A DNA stretch of 64,000 bases from Hyphomicrobiales bacterium (GTDB lineage Bacteria > Pseudomonadota > Alphaproteobacteria > Rhizobiales > JACESI01), in assembly GCA_039989895.1 (NCBI GenBank), contig JBDXGY010000002.1, forward strand, positions 243,922-307,921. The letters are read 5' to 3'. This document shows positions 55,416-64,000 of the stretch, piece by piece. Under the pieces are notes generated by a model, which saw only the letters and a list, made by a program, of their open reading frames with translations, did no database searches and was not told the origin of the DNA. Positions within the stretch are counted from its first letter, which is position 1. Each line of letters opens with the position of its first letter. The position numbers and the translations under genes were made by a program.

Positions 55416-57551
55416 CTAGCGAGATAACCAGCCAAGGCGTACTTTTGATGCGCGTTCAAAATCCAATGTAGGTGTGATTGTGATTGCATCACCCGTGAAG
55501 CCGTTTGTCTCTACTCTTATATTTGCTGTTGAGAATGAACCGGCGAAGGCACGGATAGGCTGTACAAAGAGACTTGGCATATGGTTCGGTTTTGGTAGCT
55601 CCAAATTTCCGACCGTCACATCAAACATAGATGCGTCTGTTAGCAATGTCCTGACAACTTGTTTGCGTTCTCCATCAAATGCAAAAGCTCCTGTTGCATT
55701 AGTGAGTGAGCGGGCTTTTTGTTTTGGTTTGGATGCGGATTTGTTTGTAACCGCTTGTTTTTGCAATTGAGGCGTTTTTCTGATTGCTGCATCAGCGAGG
55801 GCTGATGATACGATTGGCGGCGTATTAGGCTCAATAGAGGCAACTTCAACCGGTTGATTATTTGTTGTCACGTCGTCACTTTTCAAAAAGCCAAGCGACT
55901 TGCGTAATGCTAGTTTGCGTTCATTCGACTTGATGCCAATATCGTCCAAAGAAAATGTTGATTTTTCTTCCTGTATTTCCAATGCTGCGAAGCGCTCAGA
56001 TGCTGTTAGATCTTTGATGACCTTTGTTGGGACCTGATTCACGTCTGAATTTTTTGCTTGAACTTGACCAAAGCGACTATTGAATTCTCTTGCATCAAGT
56101 TGTGGCAGATTATCTTCTGGCGTCGTTTCATTAGCGTAGGCCAGCGTTGTGTTCGACCTTGATGTCGGGGCTGATTCAACTGGGTTTGTAAGTTTATCGT
56201 TCAATACCAAGCGTGTTGGATCAGGCGTATTTGCAAGGCGATTTTTGACGACTTGTGGGGTTGGAACATCAAAATCTTTGCGTGTAAGAGCTGCGGTTTT
56301 TGTTGTGTCAATCGCGCGGGGGCGAGGTAAGCTTTCCGGAGGGATATTTGCTTTTGCTACGATAACTTGTGGTTGATCTGCGACCGGCACGTCCTGTGTG
56401 CTTGCTGGGCGAACGATAGGCGATGGCGCTTCGGCAATAACAATTGATTGCGCTGGTGCAAATTGTTCGCGTAGTTCACTTGGTACAGCGCGGGGCGCTG
56501 GTATTTGTGCAACCACCACAGGATCAGGCACCACAGGATCAGGTCGGCCAATACGCGATGGTATTGGTGTCGTATCCGGTTGGGCGGGTTTATTGGATAT
56601 AATTGTCGGTGTTATAGCTGACGCTTTGCTTGCTGCGGCAACGGCTGGTCTGGTTTTGGTAACAGTTGGCTTTGCAACTGATGAAGCGATAACTTTTGGC
56701 TTTTTAGGCTTTTTATTACCATTAAATAGTCCAGCCAAAAGGCCGCCATTTTTCTTTTGTTTCTTTTCATTAGACGCAATACGTGTGCGTTTGGATTTTG
56801 AAAGCGGCTGAATAACTTTTGTTTGACGCTTTTTATAGTCATTCAGTGCTGCAGCATATCCTTTGGCGTGGCGACCTCTTGTGTCCTTATGGAGCGTTTT
56901 GCCGTCTGGGAAGAGCCTTGCCACTTGTTTAGGTGTCATGCGCGGCCAATGACGTACGTTGCCAGTATCCATGTGAACGAAAGGTGTTTTGGAACCTGGA
57001 TAATATCCAACACCGCCGACCTGCATTTTTAAACCAATTTCACGCAGTCTTTTAACAGGGACGCCGGGAATATAGAAATCCATTGCGCGTCCAGCCGTAT
57101 GTTGGCTGGTTTTAGCAACACCGCGCGAGCGACGGCGAAGTTTATCATTAGTTTTCTTTGAGCGAAATCCAGAGACGACACGGATGGCCTTTGTTGCACC
57201 TGCTTCCTGATAAATAGACCAGACTAGGTCAAAAAGGCGAGGGTCCATTTTGGTCGCTTCATTGCGACGCCAGTCACGAACGATCCACTGTAGTGCTTTG
57301 ATGCCTGCAGGGTCGTATTTTCCGTTGCGGCGGAATGTAATTTTCTTTTCTTCACCTGTATGGGTGAAATGTAGCCACAAGGTGCGGTCACCTCTGCCAG
57401 CATGAGCTTCGGTTGGTCCTGATTGTGGAAAAGGCGCAATGATGAAAGCAGCACTAATCACGGAAACAAGTGCTACGTGAGCTGCTTTCCGTATTGCTTT
57501 GCCACAAAAATGAAATGGATTCATAGAAAAACGGCTCATGAATGATATCAT
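55416..57551 (-). CDS. DUF882 (peptidase M15-like) wall protein with long low-complexity tail
   Basis: About 711 residues from the ATG at 57551. Signal region (about 20-60), then a DUF882/M15-type zinc fold (about 65-215: ALQWIVRDW, IRVVSGFRS, SQHTAGRAMDFYIPG, GGVGYYPGSKTPFVHMDTG) with the H-x(n)-D and H of the D-Ala-D-Ala carboxypeptidase family. After it comes a roughly 480-residue Pro/Ala/Thr-rich tail, then a small folded C-terminus. The start is uncertain; GTG at 57593 and ATGs after 57551 are in frame. Confidence 0.72.
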   Translation of the reverse strand: MISFMSRFSMNPFHFCGKAIRKAAHVALVSVISAAFIIAPFPQSGPTEAHAGRGDRTLWLHFTHTGEEKKITFRRNGKYDPAGIKALQWIVRDWRRNEATKMDPRLFDLVWSIYQEAGATKAIRVVSGFRSKKTNDKLRRRSRGVAKTSQHTAGRAMDFYIPGVPVKRLREIGLKMQVGGVGYYPGSKTPFVHMDTGNVRHWPRMTPKQVARLFPDGKTLHKDTRGRHAKGYAAALNDYKKRQTKVIQPLSKSKRTRIASNEKKQKKNGGLLAGLFNGNKKPKKPKVIASSVAKPTVTKTRPAVAAASKASAITPTIISNKPAQPDTTPIPSRIGRPDPVVPDPVVVAQIPAPRAVPSELREQFAPAQSIVIAEAPSPIVRPASTQDVPVADQPQVIVAKANIPPESLPRPRAIDTTKTAALTRKDFDVPTPQVVKNRLANTPDPTRLVLNDKLTNPVESAPTSRSNTTLAYANETTPEDNLPQLDAREFNSRFGQVQAKNSDVNQVPTKVIKDLTASERFAALEIQEEKSTFSLDDIGIKSNERKLALRKSLGFLKSDDVTTNNQPVEVASIEPNTPPIVSSALADAAIRKTPQLQKQAVTNKSASKPKQKARSLTNATGAFAFDGERKQVVRTLLTDASMFDVTVGNLELPKPNHMPSLFVQPIRAFAGSFSTANIRVETNGFTGDAITITPTLDFERASKVRLGWLSR

Positions 57552-57790
57552 ATTATTTTTCAACGCGTTATCCCGACACCTAATACTAAGCACATAACAA
57601 AATGACTGACTATTTCAGTATCGCTATTTAGCCTTAATATTATCCTACCAAAAAAGACATCTTATTTCCAGTCTTTATGTGGAGGAACTGTGTATGTAAT
57701 AAGGCGAGAATATAGATTTCAAGCAACTAGGTTTACACAAAGTTAATGTAGCCCATGGGTTGCTTTACCTAATAGGAGTTTTGGGCGCGT

Positions 57791-59704
57791 TTAAATGAGC
57801 CCTAAAGCACGTTTTAGGCGCGTGTTATGACCGTAAACATCCGATTTGTATGAGATATCACCACCAGCATCGGAAACAGCAGTGAAATAAGTGATGTGGA
57901 CTGGAATACGCTCATCTTTTTTGAGCTTTATCCATTTTTCTTTGCCGCCAACCATTTTTTTCAAAGACCCGTTTTTCCATCCTTTGGATTGTTTCAAGAG
58001 CACGTCGCCAAACTCGAATGGGTTGTGAATTCGCACGCAACCATGGCTGAAAGCACGACTTGCCCGCTGAAACAGACTTTTTGATGGGGTGTCATGAAAG
58101 TAGATTGCGTAGTCATTTGGGAATAGAAATTTGACGTTACCTAGCGCATTGCGGCCACCGGGGCGCTGGCGAATGCGGAGACGTTTGAAACTGTTTTCAT
58201 TCCAATTCACAGATGTTGGATTGATGACGCGCCCGCCAGACAAGATTTCATAATTTCTGCTGCGCACATAGCCAGGGTTAGCGCGGATATTTGGCAGAAG
58301 TTCTTTTGAGGCAATGGAATAGGGTACATTCCAATAGGGGTTAACGACGACAAACTCCATCTCATCAGAAAAAATTGGCGTCTTGTGTTTGGTTTTGCCA
58401 ACAACGGTACGGGTGCGATGAATTTTCTCACCGTTTTTCATGATGGTTACATTGTAAGAGGGCACATTTGCCACAACATGTAGCTCACCAAGATCGCGCG
58501 GCATCCAGCGCCAGCGCTCCATATTGGCTATAATATCAGGGATACGGTTAAGTTGTGCACCGTTCATGGCACGCAGTGTTTTAGGGCCCGTGATACCGTC
58601 TGCAATTAGATTATTTTCTGTCTGAAAGGCTTTGACGGCTCTTTTGACTGTTGCGTCAAAATGTTCAGACTCTTCATCGGCAAGAACCGGAATATTCAGT
58701 CTCTCACGCAGGGCTTTGACGCGCTCGCCACGGAAACCTTCATACATTGGTTCACCTGAAGGAACGATGACATTATCGCTCACTTCATTTAGTGAGCTCA
58801 GTTTAATCAGTTCTTGTCGTAGCGCTTTATAGCCATCATGGGTTGGGTTATAGCTTGCGATTGCAGTCACTTTGTCTGTGCTGGTCGCTAATTTTAACAT
58901 AACCGCACTTGGATCAGGGTAAACAGGACGCAGCTTGAAATCGCGGCTAAGAGAACTCGGCACGACCCGACCCGCTTGCGCATCACGGGCGTAATGCAGG
59001 AGAGCTTTGCTCAAAGAAATTTCAAAAGAAGCTAAAGTGGCAGCATCTTTTGTGTCGAGGGGCGTTTCAACAGCATAATCACGAGAGTCCAGACCGTCTT
59101 CACCAGCTTTAGAAAGGTGTTGCATCAAGGACTTTGCTTGTGGAGTTAGCGCGCCTTCATTAATCCATAGCGGCTCAAAGCTGTGGTCAGTGTAATATCC
59201 ATTGACTGCTGCGATATCTTTGCGCTCAAGTTTGATTTTTGATGTTATTTTTTGGCCGACAGCTTCTTCAATCGCTTTAGATAGTTCCAGATTTGAAACT
59301 GGTGTTTTGACAATAGGCGCTTCTGCTAGTTCATTGGTTGCTGGAGCGTCCAACCCTGCAGGAGCTTCTTGCGCTGTTTGAGGCTCTTTCTGTGGGCCAT
59401 ACACAAATGGATTATTAGGTTTTTGTTGGTTCTCGGCAAGGGATGAATCAGGTTCTTCATCACGGTTTATAGAATGATCTTGCGTTTTTGGGGCTGGCCG
59501 TTTTGGTCCAAAAACTTTGGTTACTGAAGGCAGCGGGGTTGCCAGAGATGCGGTTGTGATCTGATCTGTTTCAGAGGTTTGTGCCTGAATCTGAGTTTTG
59601 ATTGTGCCATTTTTGTCAGCAAATTGAATTTCATTTGCTATGCCAAGCGTTGACCAAGCAAGCGCTACTGCAGTGCTGAGGATGAATTTAGAGCGCGAAT
59701 TCAT
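57791..59704 (-). CDS. L,D-transpeptidase (YcbB-like, YkuD family)
   Basis: 637 residues. Signal peptide about 1-23, a Pro/Glu-rich spacer (60-135), an L,D-transpeptidase scaffold (about 140-320), a PG-binding repeat (about 328-380) and the YkuD catalytic domain (about 405-575) with H554 and C556 in FSHGCVRI. Forms 3-3 crosslinks between meso-DAP residues of peptidoglycan, an unusually common type in rhizobia. Upstream of the DUF882 gene on the same strand, with a 239-base gap. Role in outer-wall crosslinking is by family. Confidence 0.9.
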   Translation of the reverse strand: MNSRSKFILSTAVALAWSTLGIANEIQFADKNGTIKTQIQAQTSETDQITTASLATPLPSVTKVFGPKRPAPKTQDHSINRDEEPDSSLAENQQKPNNPFVYGPQKEPQTAQEAPAGLDAPATNELAEAPIVKTPVSNLELSKAIEEAVGQKITSKIKLERKDIAAVNGYYTDHSFEPLWINEGALTPQAKSLMQHLSKAGEDGLDSRDYAVETPLDTKDAATLASFEISLSKALLHYARDAQAGRVVPSSLSRDFKLRPVYPDPSAVMLKLATSTDKVTAIASYNPTHDGYKALRQELIKLSSLNEVSDNVIVPSGEPMYEGFRGERVKALRERLNIPVLADEESEHFDATVKRAVKAFQTENNLIADGITGPKTLRAMNGAQLNRIPDIIANMERWRWMPRDLGELHVVANVPSYNVTIMKNGEKIHRTRTVVGKTKHKTPIFSDEMEFVVVNPYWNVPYSIASKELLPNIRANPGYVRSRNYEILSGGRVINPTSVNWNENSFKRLRIRQRPGGRNALGNVKFLFPNDYAIYFHDTPSKSLFQRASRAFSHGCVRIHNPFEFGDVLLKQSKGWKNGSLKKMVGGKEKWIKLKKDERIPVHITYFTAVSDAGGDISYKSDVYGHNTRLKRALGLI

Positions 59705-59926
59705 AATTTTTACCTGTAAAATTATTTGGCATTGTTAAGCCAGATTTTTAAGAATACTGCAAGATATTAGCTTATGCTGTGAGGTTGATAATCTTGATGT
59801 GTTGCGATTATGTTTCATGGTTTACCGCGAAAACGTAAATTCATGGTGTTTAAATTTGGCTTTGTCTGTATTCTGACGCAGTTGTTACAATTACTCTTAT
59901 TGCTTGTGATAATAACGCATTGCGGC

Positions 59927-61438
59927 CTATGCCGCATTTTCGTCGTTCTCACCAATATTATATTCTCGCATCTTGCGATAAAGCGTAGAGCGACCAATAC
60001 CGAGGCGGCGGGCAATTTCTGACATTTGACCATTGTAATGGTTATAAGCGGTCTTGATGATATCAGCTTCAAGCTCTTCTAGAGTGCGAATATTATCTGT
60101 TCGATCCATCAGCAGCATGGCTTCATCGAGCTCAGTTTCACTTGGAACATGCTGCCCTTCGTTTGCTCCGATAATATTGGGATCATCGGAGCTGAATTCA
60201 GGCCACATATTCTGGGTAGGGGAATAAGTTGGCATTGGGGTTTTGCTATAGCCAAGCTCACTCATAGCTGAAGTGATTTGTGGAAATTCAGCGGGCGTTA
60301 ATTCAGTGCCATCGCAAAGTACAACTGCGCGGAAAACGGCATTTTCCAGCTGTCGGATGTTGCCGGGCCAGTTGAATGCACCTAGCATATCAAGCGCGTG
60401 TTTCGTGATGCCTTTTATGTGACGTCTGCCTTCTTCTGCGGCAAAGCGCGCGGTGAAATGGAAGGCGAGTTGTGGAACATCTTCTCGGTGATCTCGCAGC
60501 GCCGGTATTGTGATGGGAAAAACATTCAGTCGATAATAGAGGTCTTCTCTAAATGTGCCTTCTTTCACCATATCAATCAGGCTGCGGTTGGTAGCTGATA
60601 TGATGCGAATATCTACCTTCACAGGTTTGCGGCCGCCAACGGGATCAACTTCACCTTCTTGAACAGCGCGTAGAAGTTTTACCTGCACATCGAGAGGTAA
60701 TTCGCCTATCTCATCGAGAAATAATGTGCCGCCATCGGCTTCTTGAAACTTACCGATTTGTTTCTCGGTTGCACCTGTAAAAGCTCCTTTTTCATGGCCG
60801 AACAAAATAGATTCAACCAAATTTTCAGGAATCGCCCCACAATTGACCGTGATAAAGGGTTTGGCTCGGCGGTTCGATGTGCCTTGGATCGCGCGTGCGA
60901 TCATCTCCTTGCCAACACCTGATTCACCTTCAAGCAAGATGGGAATTGTGGAATGGGCAGCGCGTTCGCCAAGGTCAATTACCTTTTGCATGCGCGGGCT
61001 GCTGGTGATGACATCTTTGAATGTCAACTCGCCTGAAACAGATCTTTTGACACGCTGTAATTCGTTTTCAAGGGTATTTCGGGTGAGGGCGTTTTGTATG
61101 GAGACGTGAAGGCGCTCTGGAGAGACAGGTTTGACTGCAAAGTCATAGGCGCCTGCGCGCATAGCGCTGACCACTGTGTCAATACCACCTTGGCTGGTTT
61201 GCACTATAACCGGTAGATTTGATTTAGCTTTGCGAAGACGCTCGAGAACGGCCATGCCATCAAGGTCTGGCATCACGAGATCGAGTATGATTAGGGAAAA
61301 ATCTTGCTCATCTAAAAGATCAAGCGCTTCTTGGCCACCTTCAGCGCTCACTGATTGATAGCCAAATTTTTCGATTGCAGCTTCGAGAAGACGACGTTGT
61401 ACAGGATCATCATCGACAATCAGAATGTTAATCTTCAT
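59927..61438 (-). CDS. Sigma-54-dependent response regulator (NtrC family)
   Basis: 503 residues. Receiver domain (1-120) with D53 in IILDLVMPD, AAA+ domain (about 140-380) with Walker A GESGVGKE (171-178) and the sigma-54 contact loop GAFTGA (218-223), and a C-terminal Fis-type helix-turn-helix (about 470-495, MSEIARRLGIGRSTLYRKM). Needs a kinase, which is not in the window. Divergent from pepF across a 245-base gap without clear features. Target genes unknown. Confidence 0.93.
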   Translation of the reverse strand: MKINILIVDDDPVQRRLLEAAIEKFGYQSVSAEGGQEALDLLDEQDFSLIILDLVMPDLDGMAVLERLRKAKSNLPVIVQTSQGGIDTVVSAMRAGAYDFAVKPVSPERLHVSIQNALTRNTLENELQRVKRSVSGELTFKDVITSSPRMQKVIDLGERAAHSTIPILLEGESGVGKEMIARAIQGTSNRRAKPFITVNCGAIPENLVESILFGHEKGAFTGATEKQIGKFQEADGGTLFLDEIGELPLDVQVKLLRAVQEGEVDPVGGRKPVKVDIRIISATNRSLIDMVKEGTFREDLYYRLNVFPITIPALRDHREDVPQLAFHFTARFAAEEGRRHIKGITKHALDMLGAFNWPGNIRQLENAVFRAVVLCDGTELTPAEFPQITSAMSELGYSKTPMPTYSPTQNMWPEFSSDDPNIIGANEGQHVPSETELDEAMLLMDRTDNIRTLEELEADIIKTAYNHYNGQMSEIARRLGIGRSTLYRKMREYNIGENDENAA

Positions 61439-61683
61439 TGTTGCGGAACACCTTTGCTACCACTTAGCCGCATGCAGCGGCACTCTACTACGCGATGAAA
61501 ACCGCACTCGAATCGTCTATTCAGAGTGCAGGTAAGAGGTAAAGGGATTGTTAACTAAGGCGCATCATTTCGACACACAATGGTGATCTGCACATGATAA
61601 TCAAGATGATTGCCAGATTGCCCAATGCCGCCTATCTATTAAGGGTGGAATGATCGAATCTTATCTATTGACCGGAGATGTAT

Positions 61684-63537
61684 GTGACTGAATTTTACCT
61701 CAATATTGCTGCTGCTACAAAAGCCCCAACACAAGGAGCTGGTACTTTGGATGCCCTTGGGGATCTGCCGGAATGGAACTTAAGCGATCTTTATGATTCA
61801 ATCGGTTCTGATACGATTTTACGCGATCTCGAAGGGGTAACAGCGGGGGCTGAGAGTTTTGCGAATAGTTATCGCGGGGCGCTTTCTGGTCTTGCAAAAA
61901 ATGACCCGGATGGGCTTTTAACAGCTGTGCGCAGTTTTGAGGAAATACAAGATAAGCTCGGGCGCATTGGTTCTTTCGCCGGTCTTTCATATGCGAGTAA
62001 TACGACCGATCCAGAAATTGCTAAGTTTTACGGCGACATGAATGAAAAGCTTACGGCTATCAGCTCTAATCTTTTATTCTTTGGTCTTGAACTCAACATC
62101 ATTGATGATGAGCTTATTGAGGCGGCGCTCACTCATTCGGGTCTTGCGCATTACCGGCCTTGGTTTGAAGACTTGAGACTTGATAAGCCTTATCAATTGA
62201 GTGAGAAAATTGAAGAGTTATTTCATGAGAAATCAATAACAGGGCGCGGTGCTTTTAATCGACTGTTTGATGAGACAATGGCCGGTCTTCGCTTTGATGT
62301 TGATGGTGAAGAACTGGCGCTTGAGCAAACGTTGAACAAATTGGTCAGCCCTGATGGGGAGATCCGTAAAAAAGCGGCTGATGCATTGGGTAAGGTATTT
62401 AAAGCGAATATTCGGCTTTTCACCTTAATTACAAATACGCTTTCTAAAGATAAGGAAATTTCTGATCGCTGGCGTGGTTTTGAAGATGTTGCGGACAGTC
62501 GGCATCTTGCAAACCGTGTGGAGCGCGATGTGGTGGATGCATTAGAAAAGGCAGTTTCAGACGCCTATCCGCGCTTGTCGCACCGCTATTATGCGATGAA
62601 AGCCAAATGGTTAGGGATGGAAAAACTCAATCACTGGGACCGCAATGCGCCTTTGCCGCGTGAAGACCATTCTGTAATTTCATGGGATGAGGCGCGCGAT
62701 ACGGTGCTTTCAGCTTACGGCGGTTTTTCCCATGAAATGCGCGATATTGCGAAAGATTTTTTTGATAAAGGCTGGATTGATGCACCCGTGCGTGAAGGCA
62801 AGGCGCCTGGCGCCTTTTCACACCCGACCGTGCCGAGCGCTCATCCTTATGTATTGATGAATTATCAAGGCAAAACCCGCGATGTGATGACCTTGGCACA
62901 TGAACTTGGCCATGGGGTGCATCAGGTGCTAGCCGGCCCTCAAGGGGCGCTCATGGCACCGACACCGCTGACCTTGGCGGAGACGGCCAGTGTGTTTGGT
63001 GAAATGTTGACTTTCCGCGCGCTGCTTGCACAAAAAGAAAATGCAGCTGAGCGTAAAATCATGCTCGCCTCCAAAGTCGAGGATATGCTCAATACGGTGG
63101 TGCGGCAAATTGCGTTTTATACGTTTGAGCGCCGTATTCACACAGCGCGACGAGAGGGGGAGCTGACCTCTGATCAGATCAATGAAATATGGATGGGCGT
63201 GCAGAGAGAAAGTCTAGGGGACGCTGTTAAATTTGGCGAAGGATATGAGACCTTTTGGACCTATATCCCGCATTTCATTCATTCGCCCTTTTATGTTTAC
63301 GCTTATGCGTTTGGCGACTGTCTCGTGAATTCGCTCTATGCGGTTTATGAAGATGCTGAAGAAGGGTTCCAAGAGAAATATTTTGAGCTTTTGAAAGCTG
63401 GCGGCACAAAGCATCATTCACAGCTTCTTGCACCCTTTGGTCTTGATGCGAGCGATCCTGCTTTTTGGCAAAAAGGGTTGTCTTTACTTGAAGGGTTTAT
63501 TGATGAGTTGGAAGCACTTGATGCGGCGTCTACATGA
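61684..63537 (+). CDS. pepF: Oligoendopeptidase F family M3 metallopeptidase
   Basis: 617 residues from the GTG at 61684; GGAG is well spaced for it, while the in-frame ATG at 61678 directly abuts the site. Zinc motif HELGH (residues 408-412 when counted from 61678) with a downstream Glu in TASVFGEML; catalytic Tyr in YVYAYAFGD. Cleaves peptides of about 6-17 residues in the cytoplasm. Length is near 600, typical. Confidence 0.93.
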   Translation: MTEFYLNIAAATKAPTQGAGTLDALGDLPEWNLSDLYDSIGSDTILRDLEGVTAGAESFANSYRGALSGLAKNDPDGLLTAVRSFEEIQDKLGRIGSFAGLSYASNTTDPEIAKFYGDMNEKLTAISSNLLFFGLELNIIDDELIEAALTHSGLAHYRPWFEDLRLDKPYQLSEKIEELFHEKSITGRGAFNRLFDETMAGLRFDVDGEELALEQTLNKLVSPDGEIRKKAADALGKVFKANIRLFTLITNTLSKDKEISDRWRGFEDVADSRHLANRVERDVVDALEKAVSDAYPRLSHRYYAMKAKWLGMEKLNHWDRNAPLPREDHSVISWDEARDTVLSAYGGFSHEMRDIAKDFFDKGWIDAPVREGKAPGAFSHPTVPSAHPYVLMNYQGKTRDVMTLAHELGHGVHQVLAGPQGALMAPTPLTLAETASVFGEMLTFRALLAQKENAAERKIMLASKVEDMLNTVVRQIAFYTFERRIHTARREGELTSDQINEIWMGVQRESLGDAVKFGEGYETFWTYIPHFIHSPFYVYAYAFGDCLVNSLYAVYEDAEEGFQEKYFELLKAGGTKHHSQLLAPFGLDASDPAFWQKGLSLLEGFIDELEALDAAST

Positions 63538-63572
63538 TCGAAATCTTCTCTTGTTATCAGTAAGGCCAATTT

Positions 63573-64000
63573 ATGGTGGAAGATGATTATTCACGCGAAG
63601 ACAATCGTTTAGGGGGACGACTTTCGCGCTATGCGAAGGTGGGAACGGGCGTTGGTGGCATTGCCATAAAAATGGCGGGCAATCGCCTTTTTGGTGGTGA
63701 TTTAGATAAAGATAAAAACGCAGCCGAGCTTGCGGTTGCGCTTGGTAACCTTAAAGGCCCGATCATGAAAATCGCGCAGCTGGTGGCGACAATACCGGAA
63801 GCTGTGCCTGCAGAATATGCGGCCGAATTATCTCAGTTACAGTCAGATGCGCCGCCCATGGGGCGGGTGTTTGTCAAGCGTCGAATGCGCTCGGAGATGG
63901 GCCCCAATTGGCAAAGCCGCTTTTCGTCCTTTGATAAAGAGCCAGCCGCCGCCGCATCATTAGGTCAGGTGCATCAAGCGATCAGTCTTGAGGGTGAAAA
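63573..64000 (+). CDS. ABC1/UbiB-like kinase family protein, N-terminal part (cut by window edge)
   Basis: About 142 residues visible. LKGPIMKIAQLVATIPEAVPAEYAAELSQLQSDAPPM and FVKRRMRSEMGPNWQSRF match the N-terminal part of ABC1 (AarF/UbiB) proteins: KxGQ-like MKIAQ and the AAASLGQVHQA A-rich loop. UbiB-type proteins help ubiquinone synthesis; other ABC1 members are less clear. The rest lies outside. About 35 bases after pepF. Confidence 0.82.
   Translation, partial: MVEDDYSREDNRLGGRLSRYAKVGTGVGGIAIKMAGNRLFGGDLDKDKNAAELAVALGNLKGPIMKIAQLVATIPEAVPAEYAAELSQLQSDAPPMGRVFVKRRMRSEMGPNWQSRFSSFDKEPAAAASLGQVHQAISLEGE

Noticed and set aside
59810-60022. 70-residue plus-strand frame overlapping the sigma-54 regulator end
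   Set aside because: Hydrophobic composition follows from the antisense of the regulator's C-terminus; shadow frame.

Overview
The window is a continuous stretch of chromosome from an alphaproteobacterium, most probably a member of the Hyphomicrobiales (Rhizobiales) of moderate G+C. The evidence is gene content and order: bolA - J-domain protein - cobS - cobT, obgE - proB - proA - nadD, galU - murein transglycosylase - DUF459, hisN - N-formylglutamate amidohydrolase - cpdR, pyk - DUF1036 - DUF1244 - gapR, the zinc-free L36, and a ROSE-type thermosensor in front of an Hsp20 gene. Genus cannot be fixed from the sequence alone. No phage, integrase, insertion sequence, CRISPR array or rRNA operon was seen, and no obvious defence island; base composition and coding style look uniform.

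Layout. 1-5.1 kb: truncated gluQ, an AlkA-like glycosylase, an esterase, a thermonuclease-fold protein, an HNH nuclease, then an ECF sigma/anti-sigma pair divergent from a secreted DUF4399 protein. 5.2-10.4 kb: bolA, a J-domain protein, and the aerobic cobaltochelatase subunits cobS and cobT, translationally coupled to a phytase-like esterase. 10.5-16.2 kb: a DUF3833-like lipocalin-type protein, obgE, proBA (proline), nadD (NAD) and an enoyl-CoA hydratase. 16.3-18.9 kb: the molybdate importer modABC. 18.9-24.3 kb: an aminotransferase, a secreted esterase, an SDR, a tiny peptidoglycan-binding protein, and a creatininase-amidase pair. 24.4-28.8 kb: a DUF1007/NicO nickel-cobalt transport pair, hemH, and an SPFH/NfeD membrane pair. 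28.8-37.1 kb: a PomA/PomB-like stator pair without other flagellar genes, kdsD, an outer-membrane barrel, galU, a murein transglycosylase and an SGNH protein. 37.1-44.4 kb: gltD and gltB, an intergenic region full of inverted repeats, and hsp20 with an RpoH promoter and ROSE thermometer. 44.5-50.5 kb: a Lys/His-rich exported protein, a lysophospholipase-like hydrolase, hisN, formylglutamase, cpdR, a DUF2336 protein, tRNA-Val and rpmJ. 50.6-64 kb: a TPR protein, a hydrolase, pyk, DUF1036, DUF1244, gapR, a DUF882 protein, an L,D-transpeptidase, a sigma-54 response regulator, pepF and the start of an ABC1/UbiB-like kinase.

How the parts fit together. Several groups support metal and cofactor metabolism: CobST need cobalt, the DUF1007/NicO pair is a candidate route for Ni/Co, HemH makes haem and ModABC bring in molybdate. 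A second theme is the cell envelope (GalU, KdsD, murein transglycosylase, DUF882, L,D-transpeptidase, barrel protein, stator). GltBD and ProBA share glutamate. The most informative non-coding signals are the ROSE element before hsp20, a hairpin touching the cobS ribosome-binding site, a nested inverted repeat before hemH, and the inverted-repeat cluster upstream of gltB. No clearly undescribed large system was found; the best leads are these regulatory structures, the orphan sodium-type stator, the Ni/Co pair and the Lys/His-rich exported protein.
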